This document shows, piece after piece, positions 1 to 6,510 of a stretch of DNA of 7,494 bases. Source of the DNA: Sphingomonas sp. Lineage in GTDB: Bacteria; Pseudomonadota; Alphaproteobacteria; Sphingomonadales; Sphingomonadaceae. Below the pieces are notes generated by a model. The model saw only the letters and a program-made list of their open reading frames with translations. It did no database searches and was not told where the DNA came from. Every line of letters begins with the position of its first letter. The first letter of the stretch is position 1. The position numbers were made by a program, and so were the translations under genes. The stretch covers positions 1 through 7,494 of the forward strand of contig JAIERC010000455.1 of assembly GCA_019747165.1 (NCBI GenBank), given 5' to 3'.

Positions 1-2
1 CC

Positions 3-2126
3 ATGACGCTGTCGTTGCCAAGCTCCGATTCTGATGCCGCCGCCGAACTCGCGCGCCTTGCCGCCGAGATCGCCTATCACAATGCGCGCTATCACACCGA
101 TGATGCACCCGAGATTAGCGACGCCGATTATGACGCCCTCGTTCGCCGCAACGCTGCGATCGAGGCTGCCTTCCCGCAGTTGGTGCGCGCCGATTCGCCC
201 AGCCTGAAGGTCGGCGCCGCCCCCGCCGGTCATCTCGCCAAAGTCGCGCATGCCAAGGCGATGATGAGCCTCGACAATGGCTTTGCCAACGAAGACATCA
301 CCGATTTCGACGGCCGCATCCGCCGTTTCCTATCGCTCGCCGCCGATGAGACCGTTGCGCTTACTGCTGAGCCCAAGATTGATGGCCTGTCCTGCTCACT
401 CCGCTATGAAAACGGCCAGCTGGTGCAGGCGCTCACCCGCGGCGACGGGGCGATTGGCGAGGATGTAACCGCCAATGTCCGCACGATCGCCGATATCCCC
501 GCAACCCTCACCGGCTCGCCACCCGCCATCTTCGAAGTGCGCGGTGAGGTCTACATGGCCAAGGCTGATTTCGCCGCGCTCAACGCCGGGTTGCTCGCCG
601 AAGCGGAGGACCCCGACAAGGCCCGCCAATTCGCCAATCCCCGCAACGCCGCCGCCGGGTCGCTGCGCCAGAAGGACGCAAGCGTCACTGCGGCCCGCCC
701 GTTGCGCTTCCTGGCGCATGGCTGGGGAGAGGCCAGCGCCATTCCCGGCGAGACGCAGCTGGACGTGATGCAGGCCATCGCCGGCTGGGGCCTGCCGGTC
801 AGCGATATGCTGGTGCGCGTTGACGATGTCGCTGGCGCGCTCACCCATTACCGCATGATCGAAGCCGCGCGCGCAGACCTGCCCTTCGATATCGACGGGG
901 TGGTCTATAAGGTCGATCGGCTCGATTGGCAGGATCGGCTGGGCGCCATCTCGCGCGCGCCACGCTGGGCGATCGCGCATAAATTCCCCGCCGAACGTGC
1001 GCAAACCATATTGCGCGCGATTGACATTCAGGTCGGCCGCACCGGCAAGCTGACCCCCGTCGCCCGGCTTGAACCCGTCACGGTCGGCGGTGTCGTCGTC
1101 ACCAACGCCACGCTGCACAATGCCGATGAGATTGTGCGGCTGAACGTCTGGCCCGGCGACCGCGTCGTGCTGCAACGCGCCGGCGACGTCATCCCCCAGA
1201 TTGTCGAAAACCTGTCGCGCGATGAAACGCGCGGCGCCTGGCCCTTCCCCACCCATTGCCCGGAATGCGGGTCCGCCGCCGAGCGTGATCCTGGCGAAGT
1301 CGACTGGCGCTGCTCAGGCGGGCTGATCTGCCCGGCGCAGCGCGTCGAGCGGCTGCGACACTTCGCCTCGCGCCAGGCGCTCGATATCGACGGGCTGGGG
1401 ATCACCAATATTGAGAGCTTTTTTCATGATCGCCTGATCGCCGCCCCTGCCGACATTTTCACGCTGACGCGCGAAAAGCTCCTGATGCGGGAACGCTGGG
1501 CCGAGGTTTCCGCACAGAATCTAATCGATGCGATCGACGCCAAGCGGACCCCACCGCTTGATCGCTTCCTGTTCGCGCTTGGCATCCGCCATGTCGGCGC
1601 GACAACCTCGCGCGATCTGGCACGCCGCTATGGCTCGCTCCGCGCGCTGGTCCGGATGATCCGCCATGCGCTACACCTGCGCCGGACAACACCGCCCGCG
1701 CTGGGCGAAGGCGATGAGAAGCACCTGGCGCGCGTTGGCAAATTGCTGGCGTCCGTCATCGAAACACCGGGTATTGGCCCAGAGGTCGCGCTCAGCCTGG
1801 TCGACTTTGCCGCCGAACCCCATAACCGCGCCGCGCTGCGCGATCTGTTGCGTCAGGTGCGCCCAACCGATGTCGTCCATACCACCCGCGACTCGGCAGT
1901 GAACGGCAAGACATTGGTCTTTACGGGCAATCTCGAGTCGCTCAGCCGTGACGAAGCCAAGGCCCAAGCGGAGGCGCTGGGCGCCCGCGTGGCCGGATCG
2001 GTTTCCAGCAAGACCGATTTGATTATCGCTGGGCCAGGGGCTGGGTCAAAGCTAAAAAAAGCTGCTGAATTAGGCATTAAGGTAATCGATGAAGCCGGCT
2101 GGCAGGCGATTGTCGCCGGACTCTAG
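3..2126 (+). CDS. ligA: NAD+-dependent DNA ligase LigA
   Basis: Seals 3'-OH/5'-phosphate nicks in duplex DNA using NAD+, as in Okazaki fragment joining and excision repair; cytoplasmic. The 707 residues are slightly longer than E. coli LigA (671). Domain Ia (about 10-75) has the NMN-binding set Y30, H31, D40, Y43, D44. The adenylation domain has the KxDG motif with nucleophile K125, then RGDG (146-149), the ExRGEVY motif (178-184), DGVVYK (298-303) and KFPAE (327-331). An OB fold follows (about 340-410). The zinc finger is complete: C419, C422, C437, C443. Helix-hairpin-helix repeats span about 450-610 and a BRCT domain about 634-707. Residues about 551-587 are roughly 26 longer than in E. 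coli. The ATG lies two bases from the window edge, so its ribosome binding site and upstream neighbour are unseen; an upstream start cannot be excluded. In alphaproteobacteria ligA often follows recN (family knowledge, not visible here). Confidence 0.97.
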   Translation: MTLSLPSSDSDAAAELARLAAEIAYHNARYHTDDAPEISDADYDALVRRNAAIEAAFPQLVRADSPSLKVGAAPAGHLAKVAHAKAMMSLDNGFANEDITDFDGRIRRFLSLAADETVALTAEPKIDGLSCSLRYENGQLVQALTRGDGAIGEDVTANVRTIADIPATLTGSPPAIFEVRGEVYMAKADFAALNAGLLAEAEDPDKARQFANPRNAAAGSLRQKDASVTAARPLRFLAHGWGEASAIPGETQLDVMQAIAGWGLPVSDMLVRVDDVAGALTHYRMIEAARADLPFDIDGVVYKVDRLDWQDRLGAISRAPRWAIAHKFPAERAQTILRAIDIQVGRTGKLTPVARLEPVTVGGVVVTNATLHNADEIVRLNVWPGDRVVLQRAGDVIPQIVENLSRDETRGAWPFPTHCPECGSAAERDPGEVDWRCSGGLICPAQRVERLRHFASRQALDIDGLGITNIESFFHDRLIAAPADIFTLTREKLLMRERWAEVSAQNLIDAIDAKRTPPLDRFLFALGIRHVGATTSRDLARRYGSLRALVRMIRHALHLRRTTPPALGEGDEKHLARVGKLLASVIETPGIGPEVALSLVDFAAEPHNRAALRDLLRQVRPTDVVHTTRDSAVNGKTLVFTGNLESLSRDEAKAQAEALGARVAGSVSSKTDLIIAGPGAGSKLKKAAELGIKVIDEAGWQAIVAGL

Positions 2127-2150
2127 GCGATTGCCGGGTGGTGCCTTTTT
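2125..2150 (+). terminator. Weak candidate terminator after ligA
   Basis: Right at the ligA stop codon, AGGC (2125-2128) can pair with GCCT (2143-2146), followed by a run of five T (2146-2150). The stem is only 4-5 bp with a 14-nt loop. A competing 5-bp hairpin (TCGCC 2113-2117 with GGCGA 2126-2130) overlaps it. The T-run is the best support; the stem is poor, so transcription may read through or end by Rho. Confidence 0.3.
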
Positions 2151-2166
2151 GCAACGCAGCATGAAA

Positions 2167-2205
2167 CAATGACACCCGATTAAGCTTCCATTCAGTCTGT
2201 CATTG
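2167..2205. repeat. 8-bp inverted repeat with 23-nt spacer
   Basis: CAATGACA at 2167-2174 is the exact reverse complement of TGTCATTG at 2198-2205. The dyad is centred near 2186, about 115 bp before the receptor start, in a non-coding and visibly AT-richer stretch. The sequence fact is certain. Its role is unknown: two half-sites of a dimeric regulator, a weak RNA hairpin, or chance. Confidence 0.5.
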
Positions 2206-2219
2206 AAGAGAAATAATTT

Positions 2220-2229
2220 CCATGCATGG
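2220..2229. promoter_or_regulatory. 10-bp perfect palindrome, possible operator
   Basis: CCATGCATGG reads the same on both strands. It lies 4 bp upstream of the -35 of the candidate receptor promoter, a position that suits an operator or activator site. No known regulator consensus is recognised in it, so the role is inferred from position only. Confidence 0.3.
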
Positions 2230-2233
2230 GCAT

Positions 2234-2261
2234 TTGTGACGGTCGAAAAGACTGATCTAAA
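2234..2261 (+). promoter_or_regulatory. Candidate sigma-70-like promoter of the receptor gene
   Basis: TTGTGA (2234-2239, 4 of 6 to TTGACA) and TCTAAA (2256-2261, 4 of 6 to TATAAT) are separated by 16 bp. Transcription would start near 2268, giving a leader of about 33 nt that includes the ribosome binding site. The match is moderate; a promoter farther upstream near AATAAT (2212-2217) is an alternative. Confidence 0.3.
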
Positions 2262-2288
2262 GCGAATTTACAGCGACTCAATCGCCTC

Positions 2289-2294
2289 AAGGGG
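2289..2294 (+). promoter_or_regulatory. Ribosome binding site of the receptor gene
   Basis: AAGGGG lies 6 nt before the ATG at 2301. Together with the signal peptide that begins exactly there, this fixes the receptor start. Confidence 0.75.
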
Positions 2295-2300
2295 ACTAAA

Positions 2301-5300
2301 ATGCGCAACCAGCTATTTTTTGGTGCGGCCATTGCCGCGCTCGTCATGCCTGCCGCCGCCAGTGCGCAGGAAACGACGTCCAGCATTTCAGGTTCGGTTA
2401 CGTCGAACGGGGCCCCCGTTGTCGGCGCTGAAGTCACAATCACCAATGTTTCATCAGGGTCGCGCAGCAATACGACGACCGACGACAGGGGTAGTTTTTC
2501 TGCCAGTGGCTTGCGCATTGGTGGCCCCTACACCGTCGAAATTTCAAGCGGCCAGGGCAGCACCACGGTAACCGACATTTATACCGTCATCGGCCAGGCC
2601 TACACGCTGCCGATCGAGCTCGCCGATGCCGGCGGCGACATCGTCGTCACCGCAGCCAAGGTTGTCGGTGCCGGTTCGGGCGGCAATGGCCCACAGACGG
2701 TGCTTGACGTTGTCGATATCAGCAAGGTTGCTTCGGTAAATCGCGACATCCGCGATTTGGCGCGCCGCGATCCCTTTGCCACACTCGATCTGTCGAACAG
2801 CCGTGCGGTTTCGTTCGCCGGTGTCAATCCGCGCTTCAACCGCTTCTCGGTTGACGGTGTGCTCGTCAACGACAATTTCGGCCTCAACCCTGATGCCAGC
2901 CCAACCGGCCGTGGCCCGATCCCACTCGACGCGATTGGCCAGTTCTCGGTCTCGGTCGCGCCCTTTGACATCCGCCAGGGCAACTTCCAGGGCGGCGCGA
3001 TCGATTCTGTGCTGCGTTCGGGCACCAACGACTATTTCCTCACCGGCTTCTACAGCCAGAGCACCAACGGCCTGCAGGGTTCGGTCAACGGGACTTCAAG
3101 GATTGTTTTGCCCAGCTATGTGAGCGAAACCTATGGTGCCACGATTGCCGGTCCGATCATCAAGGACAAGCTGTTCATCATGGTATCGGGCGAGCGCAAC
3201 ACCGATCCGCGCCCGCTGACGCCAAACAGCCTGTCGGAAATTCAAAACGCGGCCGGTGCCCAGGTCCTCAGCGCGGCGCAGCTGGCAAACATTCAATCGA
3301 TCGCGCAAAACGTCTATAACTATAATACTGGCGGCATCATCGCGATCTCGCCGAACAAGGACGAAAAGATCGTCGGCAAGATCGATTGGAACGTCACCGA
3401 CGGCCAGCGCCTGTCTGTCAGCTACATCAACGCGTTTGATGCTTTTACGTTTAATCAGAACTCGACATCCGGCCCCGCAAACAACCCGACGCTTGGCCTG
3501 GCGTCGAATGGCTATCAGCTAACCGAATTGCTGCGAACGGGTATTGTCCAGCTCAACTCGGATTGGACCGACAGCTTCTCGACCGAAGTTCGCGGCCTCT
3601 ATAAGAGCTATAGTCGGGGCCAGGATCCGTTGCTTGGTCGCGGTTTTGCTCAGTTTTCGGTATGCCTGGATCCTACCGCAGCAACGACGGCAGCCGGTGG
3701 CACCAACACATCCAACCTGACGACCTGCACCCCTAGCACACCCCGCGTGTTCTTCGGTCCAGATATCTCGCGTCAATCAAACACCTTCTCCACCGATACC
3801 TATGGCGGTTCGGTGCTGCTCCGCCTGAAGGCCGGCGATCACGATTTCAAGGCGCTGGTCGAATATAACCGCGTGCAGATCAACAATCTGTTCCTGCAAA
3901 ACTCGGCTGGATCCTATTATTTCGACAATCTGGTCGATTTCCAGAACCGCAATGCCAACACAATCGTCTATCAGGATGCTGTGTCGCTCAACACCGCCGA
4001 TGCGGCAGCCCGCTTCGGCTACGAACAGTTTACCTTTGGCCTGCAGGATGAATGGAAGCCGTTCAGCAATCTGACGTTGAACTACGGTGCCCGTCTCGAT
4101 CTTTATGCATCGGCCAGCGACGTGCCCACCAATCCCAATTTCGTCAACCGGTTCGGCTTCTCGAACGATCAGACGTATAAGGGGCTGACCGCCTTCCAGC
4201 CACGCGCCAGCTTCAACTGGAAGCCCATCCCGCGCGTTACAGTGCGTGGTGGTCTTGGTATCTTCGCGGGCGGCACGCCGGACGTTTATCTGTCCAACAG
4301 CTATTCGAACACGGGGATCACGACCAACCAGATCTCGATCAACCGCAACGGTGTCGCCGGCGCGGGCGGTGTGTTCGCGCCAAACGGCACCTTTTCCGGT
4401 GGTGCAACCCCCGCAATCGGTACTGCGTCGCTCAACGGCGTGACCGGCACGAGCTTCAGCCCGACGACACAACAATTCTTGTCAACCAACACCGCGTCGC
4501 TGCCGCTCGCGCCAACCAATGCGCTCGATCCGGACTATAATCTTCCAAGCGTGTTCAAAGCGACGCTGACCGGCGAATGGCAGCCAACTTTTCTGGGCGG
4601 CGGCTGGACCTTCGGCGCAGACTTTTACTATAGTAAAACCCGCGAAGCGCCGACCTTTACCGATATCCGCTCGGTTCAGGTTGGTGTCCTGCCCGATGGC
4701 CGCCCACGTTATGCCGGCCTGAACGGTGACAATTCCGGCAACTTCGATATTCTGGTCCGGAATACCCAGCTTGGCCAAAGCTTCATCGGCGTCGTCCGGT
4801 TCCAGAAGGAGTTTAATTGGGGTCTGTCATTCGGCGGCAGCTATACCCGCCAGGCCGTGACGGATGCATCGCCATCAACCTCATCGACGGCGACCTCCAA
4901 CTATTCAAACGGTGCCTTTGCTGATCCGAACATCGCGGCGTTCGGCACCTCGAATGACGAAACCAAGTGGCAGTTCAAATACAATATCGGCTTCGATCAC
5001 GCCTTCTACAAAGACTATCGGACCGTGGTTCAGTTGTTCGGCGAAACCCGCGCGGGCCGTCCATTCAGCTACACGTTCCAGGATTTCGCCCAGACCAATG
5101 CGATCCGCGGTCCTGTGGTCGGCACCCTGCGTACGCCGAACAATCGTTATCTGCTCTATGTACCGACCGGGACCAGCGATCCGCTTGTCAGCTATGACAG
5201 CACCGCCACCCGCGACGCGCTTAACGCGTTGATCGAAAACAGCACGCTGCGGAATCGTCGCGGCCAGATTGCCGCTCGTAACTCAGAACGTTCGCGGGCA

Positions 5301-5648
5301 TTTACCCGCATCGATCTTCACCTTGAGCAGGAAATCCCCACTTTTGTCGGCAAGTCGCGCATTTCGATCTTTGCCGATATCGAAAACCTGCCGAACCTGC
5401 TAAACAGCAACTGGGGCGGCTTGCGGCAAGTTGGGTTCCCCTATGTCGTCAGTGCTGTTCAGGCGACCTGCTTGCAGACGCCGGTTGCCGATGGTGTTAC
5501 GCCAACGGCAGCGCAGACATCATCTTCGGCAGCAACGCCCTGTAGCCAATATCGGTACAGCACCTTCACTAACAACTCGATCAATCCAGCCCCGAGTATT
5601 TCCAACTCGCTCTACCTGATCCGCGTCGGCGCCCGCTTCACCTTCTAA
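2301..5648 (+). CDS. Oar-like TonB-dependent receptor with N-terminal carboxypeptidase-regulatory domain
   Basis: Outer-membrane gated porin that would move a substrate using TonB-ExbB-ExbD energy; 1115 residues. Residues 1-22 are a Sec signal peptide (M-R-N, hydrophobic core, cleavage after A-S-A at 22/23). Residues about 27-108 form a CarboxypepD_reg-like beta-sandwich (SGSVTSNGAPVVGAEVTI type start). A TonB-box-like DIVVTA sits at 113-118, after that domain. The plug covers about 120-245 and includes FSVDGVLVND and SVLRSGTNDYF. The rest is a long barrel with alternating aromatic strands, for example GLQDEWKP...LTLNYGARLD, ending in RVGARFTF with a terminal Phe as outer-membrane proteins usually do. 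The only four cysteines form two close pairs (C455/C476 and C1057/C1081). No transporter, hydrolase or regulator lies beside it, so the substrate cannot be inferred. The relative Oar of Myxococcus is linked to protein secretion, so export is a possible alternative to uptake. Confidence 0.93.
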   Translation: MRNQLFFGAAIAALVMPAAASAQETTSSISGSVTSNGAPVVGAEVTITNVSSGSRSNTTTDDRGSFSASGLRIGGPYTVEISSGQGSTTVTDIYTVIGQAYTLPIELADAGGDIVVTAAKVVGAGSGGNGPQTVLDVVDISKVASVNRDIRDLARRDPFATLDLSNSRAVSFAGVNPRFNRFSVDGVLVNDNFGLNPDASPTGRGPIPLDAIGQFSVSVAPFDIRQGNFQGGAIDSVLRSGTNDYFLTGFYSQSTNGLQGSVNGTSRIVLPSYVSETYGATIAGPIIKDKLFIMVSGERNTDPRPLTPNSLSEIQNAAGAQVLSAAQLANIQSIAQNVYNYNTGGIIAISPNKDEKIVGKIDWNVTDGQRLSVSYINAFDAFTFNQNSTSGPANNPTLGLASNGYQLTELLRTGIVQLNSDWTDSFSTEVRGLYKSYSRGQDPLLGRGFAQFSVCLDPTAATTAAGGTNTSNLTTCTPSTPRVFFGPDISRQSNTFSTDTYGGSVLLRLKAGDHDFKALVEYNRVQINNLFLQNSAGSYYFDNLVDFQNRNANTIVYQDAVSLNTADAAARFGYEQFTFGLQDEWKPFSNLTLNYGARLDLYASASDVPTNPNFVNRFGFSNDQTYKGLTAFQPRASFNWKPIPRVTVRGGLGIFAGGTPDVYLSNSYSNTGITTNQISINRNGVAGAGGVFAPNGTFSGGATPAIGTASLNGVTGTSFSPTTQQFLSTNTASLPLAPTNALDPDYNLPSVFKATLTGEWQPTFLGGGWTFGADFYYSKTREAPTFTDIRSVQVGVLPDGRPRYAGLNGDNSGNFDILVRNTQLGQSFIGVVRFQKEFNWGLSFGGSYTRQAVTDASPSTSSTATSNYSNGAFADPNIAAFGTSNDETKWQFKYNIGFDHAFYKDYRTVVQLFGETRAGRPFSYTFQDFAQTNAIRGPVVGTLRTPNNRYLLYVPTGTSDPLVSYDSTATRDALNALIENSTLRNRRGQIAARNSERSRAFTRIDLHLEQEIPTFVGKSRISIFADIENLPNLLNSNWGGLRQVGFPYVVSAVQATCLQTPVADGVTPTAAQTSSSAATPCSQYRYSTFTNNSINPAPSISNSLYLIRVGARFTF

Positions 5649-5677
5649 GCGCCGATCTGACACGAAAACCCATCAGG

Positions 5678-5712
5678 CCGCCGTCCTCGAAAGGGGGCGG
5701 CGGTTTGCTTTT
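5678..5712 (+). terminator. Rho-independent terminator of the receptor gene
   Basis: A 9-bp stem, CCGCCGTCC (5678-5686) with GGGCGGCGG (5695-5703) including one T-G wobble and an 8-nt loop, is followed by TTTGCTTTT (5704-5712). It lies about 30 nt after the receptor stop codon. The T-tract is interrupted by GC. Confidence 0.75.
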
Positions 5713-5729
5713 GGGGGTCTACCACACCG

Positions 5730-5768
5730 AAAAAAGGCCCCGCCGATTGGATCGGCGGGGCCATTTTT
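5730..5768. terminator. Symmetric bidirectional terminator between convergent genes
   Basis: GGCCCCGCCGAT (5736-5747) and ATCGGCGGGGCC (5751-5762) form a perfect 12-bp stem with a 3-nt loop. On the plus strand it is followed by ATTTTT (5763-5768). On the minus strand the six A at 5730-5735 read as six T, so it also ends the HD-domain gene, whose stop is at 5791. It is the main terminator of the HD gene and a backup for the receptor transcript. Confidence 0.9.
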
Positions 5769-5790
5769 GTCATTCGTCATTCAGTGATAA

Positions 5791-6405
5791 TCAGGCGTTT
5801 TCGGCCACCTTCGCGTAGAGGCTGTTGATCGGGCGGGCCATCACCCGCGCCACCATCGGTTCGAAGAAGCTCAGCGGTGCGCTGTCGTAATTCGGATCAA
5901 ACGCCGATTGATCATATTTTTCGCAAAATTCGGCGCAGGCCTCAAAATGCGGATGGCCCCGGTAATTTTCGCGCAGGTCGCGGTCCATGCCGAGATAATG
6001 GAAATAATAATATCCCTGAAACACGCCGTGATTATTGGCGATCCAGTGCAGTTCTTCGCTGACGAACGGACGCAGCATCGCGGCTGCAATCTCAGGGTGA
6101 TTGAAGCTGCCCAGCGTATCGCCGATATCGTGGAGCAAGGCGGTGACGACATAGGCCTCGTCACGGCCATCGCGGTGCGCGCGAGTGGCGGTTTGCAGGG
6201 AATGTTCGAGCCGGTCGACCGGGAAGCCGCCATAATCGCCATCGAGCAATTTCAGATGCGTCAGCACGCGTGCCGGCAGCCCGTGCGAAAATTCGCGAAA
6301 ATGCGTGGCAATCGTCAGCCAGTCTTCCTGCGTCCCCTCGGTCATCGCGGTGAATTGCGCGCGGTGTTCCGCATGGGTGCTAGGCATGTCGTTTCCGTCG
6401 GCCAT
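5791..6405 (-). CDS. HD-domain protein resembling PhnZ/TmpB-type diiron oxygenases
   Basis: Cytoplasmic protein of 204 residues, no signal peptide or membrane segment. Start: ATG at 6405, chosen because AGGAG lies 7 nt upstream; the longer frame to a TTG at 6507 would add 34 residues with no ribosome binding site. Predicted metal ligands are H68 (in RLEHSLQ), H92-D93 (in LLHDIGD), H103, H126 and D165, the H...HD...H...H...D set of the HD domain. The block H103-x22-H126 followed by aromatic residues (GYYYFHYLG), and Y58 ten residues before H68, resemble PhnZ, which oxidatively cleaves a phosphonate; as I recall, PhnZ has Y24, E27, H34, H58/D59, H80, H104, D161. The E27 position is F61 here. 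The reaction is therefore not assignable: oxygenase on another small polar substrate, or a phosphohydrolase (such proteins are often labelled predicted HD phosphohydrolase). No phn genes are seen nearby. It is monocistronic in this window and divergent from the kinase. Confidence 0.9.
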   Translation of the reverse strand: MADGNDMPSTHAEHRAQFTAMTEGTQEDWLTIATHFREFSHGLPARVLTHLKLLDGDYGGFPVDRLEHSLQTATRAHRDGRDEAYVVTALLHDIGDTLGSFNHPEIAAAMLRPFVSEELHWIANNHGVFQGYYYFHYLGMDRDLRENYRGHPHFEACAEFCEKYDQSAFDPNYDSAPLSFFEPMVARVMARPINSLYAKVAENA

Positions 6406-6412
6406 CGTCTCT

Positions 6413-6417
6413 CTCCT
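6413..6417 (-). promoter_or_regulatory. Ribosome binding site deciding the HD gene start
   Basis: On the minus strand AGGAG (6417 down to 6413) lies 7 nt before the ATG at 6405-6403, within a purine-rich AGAGGAGAGAGA tract. It favours the 204-residue product over the TTG-initiated 238-residue frame. Confidence 0.8.
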
Positions 6418-6428
6418 CTTATCGATCG

Positions 6429-6458
6429 AACATAGGCCCCTTCCCGGCGGTTTGTCAG
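6429..6458 (-). promoter_or_regulatory. Candidate promoter of the HD gene
   Basis: On the minus strand CTGACA (6458-6453, 5 of 6 to TTGACA) and TATGTT (6434-6429, 4 of 6 to TATAAT) are 18 bp apart. The start of transcription would fall near 6422, giving a leader of about 17 nt that holds the AGGAG site. It fits the gene start well but is judged by eye only. Confidence 0.45.
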
Positions 6459-6474
6459 CAGCTATAAGGGGGCG

Positions 6475-6510
6475 ATGATCGAACCGCCGCTTTGCCCGAT
6501 GCCCCAATGA
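6475..6510 (+). other. Possible 11-codon leader ORF overlapping the kinase start
   Basis: ATG at 6475 opens a frame encoding MIEPPLCPMPQ that ends in TGA at 6508-6510, so its stop overlaps the kinase start codon as ATGA. A purine run AAGGGGG (6466-6472) lies just upstream, rather close (2-4 nt) for an ideal ribosome binding site. It may be chance; if translated it could feed ribosomes to the kinase start, which has no site of its own. Confidence 0.2.

Noticed and set aside
396..1256. 286-codon open frame on the minus strand inside ligA
   Set aside because: Fully antisense to a ligase with unbroken family motifs; long antisense frames are expected in GC-rich codon-biased DNA, and the translation shows no recognisable domain.
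3777..4475. 232-codon open frame on the minus strand inside the receptor gene
   Set aside because: Antisense to clear barrel sequence, with a composition rich in Arg, Gly, Val and Ile and no recognisable motif; shadow of codon bias.
5791..6405. Assigning the HD gene as phnZ in a phosphonate pathway
   Set aside because: The glutamate position is Phe, the spacing between H92 and H103 and between H126 and D165 is shorter than in PhnZ, and no phnY or other phosphonate gene is in the window.
5908..6435. 175-codon plus-strand frame opposite the HD gene
   Set aside because: The minus strand encodes conserved HD motifs with a good ribosome binding site; the opposite frame shows no motif and no start signal.
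6406..6507. N-terminal extension of the HD protein to TTG 6507 (238 residues)
   Set aside because: No ribosome binding site at the TTG, an Arg-rich unstructured extension, and it would consume the whole divergent promoter region; ATG 6405 has AGGAG at 7 nt.
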